Shown: in pieces, positions 23,252 through 32,439 of the stretch | Numbering within the stretch: the stretch's first letter is position 1 | Layout: every line of letters starts with the position of its first letter | From: Myxococcales bacterium | Lineage (GTDB): Bacteria; Myxococcota_A; Polyangia; Haliangiales; Haliangiaceae | DNA length: 64,000 nt | Direction of reading: 5' to 3' | Assembly (NCBI GenBank): GCA_028287135.1 | Contig: JAQBQE010000036.1 | Span: 1 to 64,000, forward strand | Position numbers and translations under genes: made by a program | Notes under the pieces: generated by a model | Databases searched by the model: none | What the model saw: the letters and a program-made list of their open reading frames with translations, nothing else | What the model was told of the DNA's origin: nothing

Positions 23252-23626
23252 ATGACTGACCTCGTCCTGATCGGACTCCTGCAGGGGATCGCTCTGGCGG
23301 CGGTGGCGGGCAGACTGGTCTGGGATCTGCGCCGGCTCCGGGGGATCGACCGGGTCGATCTCGCCGGGATCGCGCGGCGCTGGCCCGGCTGCGAGCTGGT
23401 GGAGGTGCGCCTGGCCACGACATCGTCCTGGGCGGCCGACCCGGCCGGAACCAGGGTCGGCCGCTACGAGGTCGCGACCGCGCTCACGGGAGTGCAGATC
23501 ATGGTTCCTCCGGACGAGCTGGGTGATGCCTCGACGGCACGATCGCGGGGAGCGCGGCGAGCACACCGGCGACGAAGCTTTTGCGAACGCGTTGCGCGCG
23601 CAGTGCACCTTCGACGAGCGACTTGA
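23252..23626 (+). CDS. hypothetical protein (weak)
   Basis: ORF with hydrophobic N-terminus MTDLVLIGLLQGIALAAVAGRLVWD; 3' part is antisense to the sigma-factor gene. Confidence 0.3.
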   Translation: MTDLVLIGLLQGIALAAVAGRLVWDLRRLRGIDRVDLAGIARRWPGCELVEVRLATTSSWAADPAGTRVGRYEVATALTGVQIMVPPDELGDASTARSRGARRAHRRRSFCERVARAVHLRRAT

Positions 23627-24149
23627 CGCCCGTCGCCAGCGCATCACGACCACGCGCCAGACGTTGCAGCACGGCGGCCTCGCTGATCGCGAGGAGAACC
23701 GCGATCTCCTTGGCCGATCGCTGCTCGCGGTACTACAGCACGAGCACGTCGCGATACGTCTCCGCCACCCGGCCGAGCGCATCACCGACGAGCCGCTCGG
23801 CCTCCGATGCGCTGGCAGCCTCGAACGGATTGTCGGTCGCGACGAGCTCGGGCTCCGCGGTCAACGTCTCGCGGTCGCTGCGCCGCTTCGCCTTGCGGGC
23901 GAGGTTGCGTGCGATGCCGCACAACCAGGCCCCGAGCTTGTGAGGCTCGCGGACCTGGTCGAGCGTTCGCCACGCGGCGAGGAAGGTGTCTTGCGCGACA
24001 TCCTCCGACAGCGCGTTGTCCCGCGTCCGGCTGTAGCTGACGGCGCAGACCGCGCGCTGATAGCGTTCGACGAGCTCCCCGAACGCCTCGCGCTCGCCGC
24101 GCCTGGACGAGGCGAGCAGCTCGGCATCGGTTGCGATCGTGTGTCCCAT
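23499..24149 (-). pseudogene. RNA polymerase sigma-70 family (ECF-like) factor interrupted by in-frame TAG
   Basis: Region 2 AFGELVERYQRAVCAVSYSRTRDNALSEDVAQDTFLAAWR; stop at 23733-23735, then same frame continues YREQRSAKEIAVLLAISEAAVLQRLARGRDALATG (region 4) to tga at 23499. Confidence 0.8.
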
Positions 24150-24212
24150 GTCGTCCTGCAGTGCCGCGGCGGGCCGTTCACATGACAAACAAAAGGTGGC
24201 CTGACCCCATTT

Positions 24213-25166
24213 TCAGCGCTCGTGGAGGAACCGGTACGCCCGCGGCCCGATTCCGAGCTCGCGCTCGAACGCGCGCTTCATCCGCGCCGGGGACGTGAAG
24301 CCGCAGGTCGAGGCCAGGGTCTTGGCCGGGAGCTCGGTCGTGGCGAGCAGGTCCCGGGCCCGCTCGACGCGCAGCTTGTCGAGGAGCTTGGCGGGCGTGG
24401 TCGACAGCTGATCGAGGCACCGGCGGTGAAAGGTCCGGACCGAGAGCCCGGCGCGATGGGCGAGGGTCTCGATGTCGGCCTTGCCCAGGTTCGCGCGGGC
24501 CCACGCGATCGTCGGCCCGAGCGGATCGGCGCCGGCGCGCGCGACCAGCGCATCGCTCCACTGCGACTGATAGCCGGGGCGGCGCATGTAGAGCACGAGG
24601 TTGGCGGCGACCGCATCGGCGACCTCGCGACCCAGATCCTCCTCGACGATCGCGAGCGCCATGTCGATGCCGGTGGTGACCCCGGCCGACGTCCAGACCT
24701 GGCCGTCGGTCACGAAGATCGCGTTGCGGTCGACGTCGACGGCCGGGAACATCGTCGCGAGCCGGTCGCACGCCGACCAGTGCGTGGTGGCGCGCTTGCC
24801 GTCGAGCAGGCCCGCGGCGGCGAGCACGAACGCGCCCGAGCACACCGAGCCGATCCGGCGGACCGTTTTCGCCGCGCGGCACAGCCACGCCCGGAGCTGG
24901 CGATCGGCGACCGCCGCGACGATCGCCGCGGACGGCCCACCCGCGACGAGCACGAGGTCGTCGCGGTGGGGGCGGAGCTTCCGCAGGTCGCGGGTGCCGA
25001 TCGGTACGCCGCACGTCGTCCGCAGGTTTCCGCCGCCGATCGACGCGACCTCGACCGTGTACGGACGATCTGCGTGGGCGCGCGCCGCATTGGCGAACAC
25101 CTCGGCGGGGCCGGTGACATCGAGCGTCTGGACGCCCTCGAACACGACGATCACGACGCGGGCCAT
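24213..25166 (-). CDS. GlxA-family transcriptional regulator (DJ-1/PfpI + AraC HTH)
   Basis: VIVVFEGVQTLDVTGPAEVF...VCSGAFVLAAAGLLDGKRATTHW...AHRAGLSVRTFHRRC...CGFTSPARMKRAFERELG. Confidence 0.92.
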   Translation of the reverse strand: MARVVIVVFEGVQTLDVTGPAEVFANAARAHADRPYTVEVASIGGGNLRTTCGVPIGTRDLRKLRPHRDDLVLVAGGPSAAIVAAVADRQLRAWLCRAAKTVRRIGSVCSGAFVLAAAGLLDGKRATTHWSACDRLATMFPAVDVDRNAIFVTDGQVWTSAGVTTGIDMALAIVEEDLGREVADAVAANLVLYMRRPGYQSQWSDALVARAGADPLGPTIAWARANLGKADIETLAHRAGLSVRTFHRRCLDQLSTTPAKLLDKLRVERARDLLATTELPAKTLASTCGFTSPARMKRAFERELGIGPRAYRFLHER

Positions 25167-25227
25167 TGGCAGAAATTAGATGAAAGTTGTCATGGCTGCC
25201 ACTCGCATCGAGCGCCACGATGCCGGC

Positions 25228-25881
25228 ATGACGATCCACATCGGCCTGCTCCTCTATCCACGGCTGACCCAGCTCGACCTGACCGGTCCGTACGAGGTGT
25301 TCCACCGCATCCCCGACGCCCAGGTCCATCTCGTCTGGAAGACGACCGAGCCGGTCCACGCTGACTCGGGGCTCGGCCTCCTGCCCACGACGACCTTTGC
25401 CGACTGCCCGAAGCTCGACGTGCTGTGCGTCCCCGGAGGCTTCGGCCAGCGCCTGCTGATGACCGACCCCGCGGTGCTCGGATTTCTTCGGGCCCAGGCC
25501 GAGACCGCGCGCTACGTGACGTCGGTGTGCACGGGGGCGCTGCTGCTCGGCGCCGCCGGCCTGCTCGGTGGATACGCGGCGACCACGCACTGGGCGTACA
25601 CGGATCTATTGCCGATGTTCGGCGCGACCCACCGCCCCGGGCGTGTGGTGGTCGACCGCACCCGGATCACCGGCGGCGGCGTCACCGCGGGCATCGACTT
25701 CGGGCTCCGGGTCGCCGCCGAGCTCGCTGGCGAGCAGGTCGCCCAGGCGATCCAGCTCGGCCTCGAGTACAACCCGGCGCCGCCGTTCGCGTGCGGCCAC
25801 CCCGATGTCGCCGACCCGGCGCTCGTCGCGCTGGTCCGCGGCCGACTGCGCGGCGCCGACGGTTCCGTGCTGGCCGACTGA
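25228..25881 (+). CDS. DJ-1/PfpI family protein (isonitrile hydratase-like)
   Basis: MTIHIGLLLYPRLTQLDLTGPYEVF...VTSVCTGALLLGAAGLLGGYAATTHW. Confidence 0.85.
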   Translation: MTIHIGLLLYPRLTQLDLTGPYEVFHRIPDAQVHLVWKTTEPVHADSGLGLLPTTTFADCPKLDVLCVPGGFGQRLLMTDPAVLGFLRAQAETARYVTSVCTGALLLGAAGLLGGYAATTHWAYTDLLPMFGATHRPGRVVVDRTRITGGGVTAGIDFGLRVAAELAGEQVAQAIQLGLEYNPAPPFACGHPDVADPALVALVRGRLRGADGSVLAD

Positions 25882-25936
25882 CGCGCCGGGCGGCGGCGAA
25901 AATATCGTCATCAAATTGTCACCCTGGCGATCTAGG

Positions 25937-26347
25937 ATGGTCGCCACCGTGGTCACCGTTCGAGCTGTTGTCTCTCGCGAACCGTCTGCTTGCTGGCGCG
26001 CCTTCACCGATGCCGCCCTGTTCGGAGCATGGGTTCCCGGTCTGCGCACCGCGCGTGTGATCCAGGCAGGCGCCGATGGCCTGCCCACCGAGATCCTGTT
26101 CGAGTTCGGCGCGTCGCGGACGTACTCGCTTGTCTACGACTACGACCTCGCCGCGCGCGAAGTTCGCTGGCATGCGCGCTCGGGCAAGCGCGATGCGGTC
26201 ACCGGGTTCGCTCGGTTCGATGCGCTGGATGACGGCACGAGCGTGACCTACGGACTCGAGCAGAACGACGGCCGCGTCGAGGAAGCCGAGGTCGAGACGA
26301 TGCTCGGCGCGTTCGTGCAGTGGATGCAGACGTCGCAGCGCCGGTAG
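25937..26347 (+). CDS. SRPBCC/polyketide-cyclase-like protein
   Basis: VVTVRAVVSREPSACWRAFTDAALFGAWVPGLRTARV...VQWMQTS layout typical of SRPBCC. Confidence 0.65.
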   Translation: MVATVVTVRAVVSREPSACWRAFTDAALFGAWVPGLRTARVIQAGADGLPTEILFEFGASRTYSLVYDYDLAAREVRWHARSGKRDAVTGFARFDALDDGTSVTYGLEQNDGRVEEAEVETMLGAFVQWMQTSQRR

Positions 26348-26538
26348 CGGCGCGATCGAATCGATAGCAGCGGCGCGTTCGCTTTACCGCCGCGCTACCA
26401 CGGAACCGGACGGGATTCGACTCCCGCTATCTCCGCGTTCAGCTGGCGCAATTTGCGTCAGCAACTCTGGCCCGCCGCCACCGATATGCGGGTGACCAGT
26501 GAGCGTCACCAGTCGTAGGATGAGCAGGAGGGCGGGGG

Positions 26539-29500
26539 ATGGGCGACTACGACGATCGTGATCGCGCGCGTTCTGGCGAGCAGGCGTCGCATGGTCCCTC
26601 GCGCGGATCAGCGAGCGCCACGCCCGGAAAATCAACGCGTATCGAGCCTGCCCCGGATCCGATCGAGGGTTCGCAGCAAGCGACGCCGGCGAACGCCGCC
26701 ATGGCAGCGTTGTCCGGCGTCCCGGCGCCCTCGGTCGCGAACACGCAACTCAAGCGCCTGCAACTGGGTCGCGGCGGCCGTCGTAGCCCCTTCGCGTTGT
26801 ACCTGTCCATGCATGGTGGCGGTCTCGGCGCAGCGATCCGAGAACACTTCGCGGATACGCAGTGGCCCGATCCCGCCGCTGATGTACCGTTTGAAGCCGG
26901 CGGCGATCGACTGTTTGCTGCGTACCTCGCCAGCTCGATCCGCGATCAGCTCGATGACGGTGACGCAATTCCTGCGTTGCTGCATCCCAGCACCATCGTC
27001 GAGCAGCTCCGTCAGTTCGTACCCGATCTCCATCGCAAGCGGCCCTGGTCGCCGGAGTTCGGGCGGGTGCTCGGACAGCTCTCCGAGCGAGCAGCCATCG
27101 CGTCCTTGAAGAGCGTAGGAGCGCGATACCGGTCTGCACTCGCGCAGACCGTTCGCCTCCCGACCGCAGACGATCTCCTCGCGTCTCATCCAATGGATCT
27201 GCTCGTCGCACGAGCTCTGACGCAGCCGACCGTCGTGGACAATTCACGCGTTGCTCAGACCGAGCAGCGCAACAAGCCGGTCGCCGTGAAGGCCCAGTGG
27301 CTGGGACGCAGCCATCCAGAGCTCTGGAACTTCGTGAAGGTCACACCGGCAACTGCCACGACGGAGGACGTGGCAGTTGCTGTGTGGGGAGATCCGAAGA
27401 AGGCGGCAATGGCCTTCGCGATCCGTAAGTACGGCGACGTCTTCCGCATCGCGCCTTCCTATGCACGCAAGGTGCTCGCGCAGCGCTACCGCGGCGAGTT
27501 GGTGGGAAGCACGGACACAGACGCGAGCAATGCGACGCAAATCCTCGCGCTCGCTCGTTCCAGTCTCGGTCAAGGAGATGCGCCCGTCCGGCAGTTCAAG
27601 CAGGACGGCGCACGGGGACACGGCGCGAAGGGCAAGGAGCCCCTTGCGGCCGGTGCAGCGCCGACCGTCGAGCAGCTGATGGGAATCGAACGTTCGATCG
27701 GTGCCCTGCTCGACACCATCCGTTCGCTCATCACTCGCCTTGGCATGGCCTCCGATCTGAATCCCGCCTACGGCGCGCGAACGACCCGCGTGATGTTGCT
27801 GAGCGATGCAGACGCCAAGACGCGGACCGAGTGGCTACCCGTGCTCCAGTTTCAGCACACGCAGCTCCTGACCATCGCGCCAAAGATTGCGCCGATCGTT
27901 CAGCAGCTGCAGCCGATCAAGTTCATGCCCGCGGTGACGCTGGATGCCGCCAAGCGGCAGCAGCGCGCACAGCTCGAGCGCACGATCACCGCCATGGTGC
28001 AGGCAGCCGCGGTTTCGCACCTGCGGGACGAGAGCACCTCGATTCTCCGAGGAATCGTCGATGCCGAGCGAGCGGCGGAGCAAGACCGGCTCGACGCCGC
28101 ACAGGTGGACCTCGATGAGGGGACGCGCGAGGCGATCTCGACTCCGCAGGGCTCGGTTCGGGGTGCGCGCGAGGCAGGCCAACGTATCGCCCAGCAGCGG
28201 CAGGACACGCTGAACGCCAAAACCGTTGGCAAGTCGCCGTACGAGCAGCAGAAGGCCATCACACAAGCCGGCGCCGTTGCCTTGAGCTCGCGGATGCGTG
28301 CGGCAGAGCATGGCCTGGAGCAGCTGCGCGCCGCAGCACTCGAAGTTTTCGGCGACCCCGAGGCGCTGCGCAAGCTCGTGCCGAAAGCAAAGGCGTGGCC
28401 CGAAGTGATCCTCGACGTGAAGGATCATCTCGCGGATGTCCAACGGGCGTGGGACGCGGGAGAACGTGATGGAACGCCGGCGGTTCAGAGCGATCCGAAC
28501 GCTCCGGATGATTGGGCGGAGTGGCAGGGCAAGGCCGCAGGTCTGAAGGCTGCGCGCGAGGCATTCGCGAAGATTGCGGGTGATCAGAGCCTGGTCGACT
28601 TCTTCAATCAGGTCAGATCAAAGATTGCAGATCAGCGGATCATCAACGCTGTTGTCTCGTTCGCTGCAACACTTCTGATTACCCTCGGTACCGGGATGGC
28701 GGCTGCCGCTCTCGGCGCCAGAGCGGCAGGGATGCTGGCGACCGAAGCTTCGAGTCTTGCCGCGCGTGGCTTCGCGTTCGCGGTGGATGTTTCGATCAAC
28801 GCTTCCATCAACTCCATCGTGCAGCTCGCGCAGGCCGACACGCAACAAGGGTCGTTCGGCTGGGTGATGCTCGAGAACACACTGATGGAGATGTTCACGC
28901 GCGGTCTCATGAAGCCGCTGCGCGACGCAGAGCAAACGGCGCGACTGCAGGCACATCAGCTGGCGCAGTTGCCACATCTGGCGCCTGCCGAGCGGCGCGT
29001 TCTGATGGCCGTGGATGTGGCTGGTCGAAACGTGATCGTCGAGATGGTCGGCAACATGGCCACGCAGTGGACCGCGCACAGACTGGTCCAGGTTTTTCAC
29101 AAGGATCCTCAGCAGGTCTCGGAGGCGTTTGCACTGACCGTCCTGCAGCAGGGCGCGGCAATTGGTCTGGGCAAGTTCTTCCATGGCCGACTCGAAGGCT
29201 GGAAGAAGTACCGCGCGGCCTTGGCCAAGACGCGCGTCGGAGGGCTGCCGGAAGCGGCGGCATTGTTCGCCGCGCGCGACGAGTTCTTCGCTCTTGCAGA
29301 GCATCTCGCCAACAGCCCCTCACCGAATCCGGCAGAAGCTACTCGGTTGCTCGAGCTTCACAACACGCTGCTCGCCCAGGAGCGCGCGCTGTTCGAGGGA
29401 GGCCTGCAGCAGGGTGCTCACGCAGCCCCGCATCCTGCCGGCTCACGCGAGGTCGCGCCGCATGCCGGTGCGGGTGATGCGCCCGTCCACGCCGTTGCGC

Positions 29501-32439
29501 CTGCGAGCAAACGATCGGGTGGAGGCGATGGACCTGACAACACGCCACACCCAGCGACTGACAATGCCACCGGGGAGATTGCGCACCGAGGCCTCATGTT
29601 CGCCGCATCGGTCGGGAACGCCACGTACGAACGCGGCGGCTTCTTCCGTATCGGGACCGCCGATGGTTCGTTGCTCGTGGAAGTGCAACGAAGCAGCCGT
29701 GACGAGCCGCATCTTCGTCGCAAAGGCGAGCATGTCATCCTCGAGATCCCGCGCGGCCTGACCGACGTCGAGCTCGAGCGCGCAGTGGTCGGGAAGCTCA
29801 CCGAGCTTCAGCATCAGGAGCTGCGCCGCGCGCGCGGTGAGAAGGCGACCGCTGCGTCTGGGCTCGGAAAGAAGGGAACCGGCGAGCGGCTGTCGCCTGC
29901 AGATATGGGGCACGTCGCCGAGCTGCGCGTGCTGCGCGAGCGCGCCGCCGAGCAGGACGCTCGCGGTGCCGCGGGGCACGAGCAGGGCGCGGCGCTGCGC
30001 GCGGAGATCTCACGGCTCGAGGAGCGGCTCGGGCTTTCGGGTGATTCGGAGAATGCGCAGCGTCGCAGGCACGCGGTCGAGGTTCAGGTCGCTGTCCAAG
30101 GCGATGCGACTCGGCGCGCGCGTGTGGCAAAGGAGCTGAACGGGGAGCGTGGCCATCCCGGGCTCGAGCTGCACAACCACTTCAACGGGATCGTTCAGGC
30201 CGAGGTGTTTCGTCAGCGCGCTGCCACGGCTGATGGCGGCAAGGACACCGGGTCGTGGATTCCCCTCCTGGAGCGGATCGCCTCGTTCCGTGGCAAGGAA
30301 TTCGAACACGCTCACAAGGATGGGACGATCACGACGCGGGCGACGGCAGGGGATGCGGTGCGCATCGCTAAAGAAGCGCGACGTCAGGTCCATGAGCTGC
30401 TCGGCCGGGCCAACGACCTCGACGTTAGCGACGTCGATCGAGGAGCCTTTCGTCGCGCTGCCGAGGCTGTCGCGACCGAGGCTGGCCGCGTCGCGCTAGT
30501 GGCGTCCCCGGAGACCGACTTCAACAGCGCGTACGAGGTGCGGGATCAGCTTGTGAAGGAGACCTTCGGCGGCGAGGCAAAGCCCGGGGAGCGCGCCGAT
30601 GTGGCGAAGCAGCGCGCCTACGACGACTACATCCGCGAAGCGATCCTCCAGCTCGCGGCGGATGGCGTCGGCTACTCCGAACAGTCCATCAGCGTGAAGA
30701 AGCTGGGCGGCGTCCTGAGTCCGGAGCGGATCGAGATGGTCATCCAGCAGCTGATTGCAGAGGGCAAGATCGCGCCGGGCGAGATCGATATCCGGGTGCT
30801 CGGCATGCTGCACACGGCACAGTTCGGGGAACGCGACGCGGATCTGCCGTCCGTGGAGACGCCGGAGCGCTCAGAGCCCGCGCTCAAGCGCGACACCCGA
30901 TCCACGAAGCGTCAGATGGGAAAGCCAGGAGTCGTGGGACGGGACATCGCTGGGCCAGAGCAGCTGCACTTCGACGAGCGAGGTGGCGAGGCACTCGAGA
31001 ACCTGTATTACCAGGACCTCGCCGAGGCGAAGCGGACGGGGACTTCCAAGATCTTGCGTCCGCATGTCGGTGAAGGCGCTGTCGATTCGATCGAGGGAAA
31101 ATCCTTCCACACCGACAAGGACCGGGTGATCAGCAGGGAAGGCGAGCCGTCCCACTACGCGCGTTCACGCAGCAACATCGACGTCGTGCTCGCAGCTCTC
31201 GAGCGAATTCACGCCAAAGGTGGGCTAGATTCGAGCAAGGTGATCGTGCGGTTCGGGCACGTCACGCACGCAACCCCCGCGCAGGCGGCCAGAATGGCCA
31301 AGCTGGGCGTGGTCGCAGAGGTCAACCTCGGCTCCAACGTCGCGAGTGGCGCAGTCAGCCAGACCGAGGGCGTGCATGGTAAGCGCGCCTCGGTCGAACA
31401 ACTGGACGAGCACTCGTTCGCGACTCTCCTCTACTACAACGTCTCGATCGTGCTCAACACGGACGCTGGCGGCGTGATGAGCACCAGTCTGCGAATTGAA
31501 TATCAACGTGCCCGGCAAGCGATCGAGGACGTCCTCGCGGGTGCGAGGCCCATCCGGGTCCAGAGCAATGACGCGCAGGTTGAGCTTTCGGCTGCGGACC
31601 AACCCGCGAGGATGCGAGGGCGCGAGGTCCCGGGACGTCCTGATCTCCGCGAGCTCGGGATCGGCGACCTCACTCCGTTCGAACGCGATCGGTTCCTTCA
31701 TGGCTACGAGAAGCTGTACGCGGATGCCGAGAGCTACTACCTGCGGCGCCCGAAGCCGCGTGGAGCCACTGGGAACCCGACCACCGCCGCTGCGCCGTTT
31801 GGCGGTGCGCACCACATCAAGCTTGCCTCCGACCATGGACTGATTCCGAGCAAGGGGACGGCGCTGCTCGAAGGATCGGGTTCCGACGTGAAGGCGGCGG
31901 CTCGTGCATACCGTCGTGGCAGCTATGGCGTGACCGAGACGGAGCTCGCTGGCGGTGTCGTTGTGGTGGAGGTGCGCTCCTCGGACGGCGACTTCCACAT
32001 GACCCTTCGATCGTGGGCCGGCGACGCGCCCGGGTACCTACCTGTGCACGACGCGTCGGCGCTCGACCGCCCGAAGACCGGCAAGGAGGTGAGGTCCTGG
32101 TACAAGGAGCAGGTCAAGCGCGTGTCCGCGCTGAACCAGGATTGGGTCACGTCGGGCGTCCCACTCGCGGAGCGTGCGCGGCGCGCCTACGAGGTGCGTC
32201 GACACGCCCGGCTCGCAGCACGCGAGCAGATGCAGAGCTCCGGTGATGTGCAGTCGCTGTCGGCTCGCGACCTCCTGGAATATGGCCAGACCGACGGGCC
32301 CACCTTCGAGCAGCTCGTGGACCAACAGGTCGCCAGTGGGACGACGCTCGAGCAAGCGTACGAGTCGATCATCGACTCGTCACAGCGTTCGAACAAACGC
32401 TATGATCAAAAGCACGGCGGCGCGGGGAACAAGACATGA
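26539..32439 (+). CDS. 1966-aa polymorphic-toxin-like protein with adenosine-deaminase-like metal-hydrolase domain
   Basis: Low-complexity N-terminus, central hydrophobic helices, then LELHNHFNGI (HxH, 30172-30180), VRFGHVTHATPAQAARMAKLGVVAEVNLGSN (31258) and VLNTDAGG (31462), in ADA order. Confidence 0.75.
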   Translation: MGDYDDRDRARSGEQASHGPSRGSASATPGKSTRIEPAPDPIEGSQQATPANAAMAALSGVPAPSVANTQLKRLQLGRGGRRSPFALYLSMHGGGLGAAIREHFADTQWPDPAADVPFEAGGDRLFAAYLASSIRDQLDDGDAIPALLHPSTIVEQLRQFVPDLHRKRPWSPEFGRVLGQLSERAAIASLKSVGARYRSALAQTVRLPTADDLLASHPMDLLVARALTQPTVVDNSRVAQTEQRNKPVAVKAQWLGRSHPELWNFVKVTPATATTEDVAVAVWGDPKKAAMAFAIRKYGDVFRIAPSYARKVLAQRYRGELVGSTDTDASNATQILALARSSLGQGDAPVRQFKQDGARGHGAKGKEPLAAGAAPTVEQLMGIERSIGALLDTIRSLITRLGMASDLNPAYGARTTRVMLLSDADAKTRTEWLPVLQFQHTQLLTIAPKIAPIVQQLQPIKFMPAVTLDAAKRQQRAQLERTITAMVQAAAVSHLRDESTSILRGIVDAERAAEQDRLDAAQVDLDEGTREAISTPQGSVRGAREAGQRIAQQRQDTLNAKTVGKSPYEQQKAITQAGAVALSSRMRAAEHGLEQLRAAALEVFGDPEALRKLVPKAKAWPEVILDVKDHLADVQRAWDAGERDGTPAVQSDPNAPDDWAEWQGKAAGLKAAREAFAKIAGDQSLVDFFNQVRSKIADQRIINAVVSFAATLLITLGTGMAAAALGARAAGMLATEASSLAARGFAFAVDVSINASINSIVQLAQADTQQGSFGWVMLENTLMEMFTRGLMKPLRDAEQTARLQAHQLAQLPHLAPAERRVLMAVDVAGRNVIVEMVGNMATQWTAHRLVQVFHKDPQQVSEAFALTVLQQGAAIGLGKFFHGRLEGWKKYRAALAKTRVGGLPEAAALFAARDEFFALAEHLANSPSPNPAEATRLLELHNTLLAQERALFEGGLQQGAHAAPHPAGSREVAPHAGAGDAPVHAVAPASKRSGGGDGPDNTPHPATDNATGEIAHRGLMFAASVGNATYERGGFFRIGTADGSLLVEVQRSSRDEPHLRRKGEHVILEIPRGLTDVELERAVVGKLTELQHQELRRARGEKATAASGLGKKGTGERLSPADMGHVAELRVLRERAAEQDARGAAGHEQGAALRAEISRLEERLGLSGDSENAQRRRHAVEVQVAVQGDATRRARVAKELNGERGHPGLELHNHFNGIVQAEVFRQRAATADGGKDTGSWIPLLERIASFRGKEFEHAHKDGTITTRATAGDAVRIAKEARRQVHELLGRANDLDVSDVDRGAFRRAAEAVATEAGRVALVASPETDFNSAYEVRDQLVKETFGGEAKPGERADVAKQRAYDDYIREAILQLAADGVGYSEQSISVKKLGGVLSPERIEMVIQQLIAEGKIAPGEIDIRVLGMLHTAQFGERDADLPSVETPERSEPALKRDTRSTKRQMGKPGVVGRDIAGPEQLHFDERGGEALENLYYQDLAEAKRTGTSKILRPHVGEGAVDSIEGKSFHTDKDRVISREGEPSHYARSRSNIDVVLAALERIHAKGGLDSSKVIVRFGHVTHATPAQAARMAKLGVVAEVNLGSNVASGAVSQTEGVHGKRASVEQLDEHSFATLLYYNVSIVLNTDAGGVMSTSLRIEYQRARQAIEDVLAGARPIRVQSNDAQVELSAADQPARMRGREVPGRPDLRELGIGDLTPFERDRFLHGYEKLYADAESYYLRRPKPRGATGNPTTAAAPFGGAHHIKLASDHGLIPSKGTALLEGSGSDVKAAARAYRRGSYGVTETELAGGVVVVEVRSSDGDFHMTLRSWAGDAPGYLPVHDASALDRPKTGKEVRSWYKEQVKRVSALNQDWVTSGVPLAERARRAYEVRRHARLAAREQMQSSGDVQSLSARDLLEYGQTDGPTFEQLVDQQVASGTTLEQAYESIIDSSQRSNKRYDQKHGGAGNKT

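Noticed and set aside
22934-23785. N-terminal extension of the FHA-cyclase ORF across tRNA-Leu (824-aa version)
   Set aside because: It translates the tRNA and the antisense frame of the sigma gene; the real start is MAKLIVISGEERQEF at 22933.
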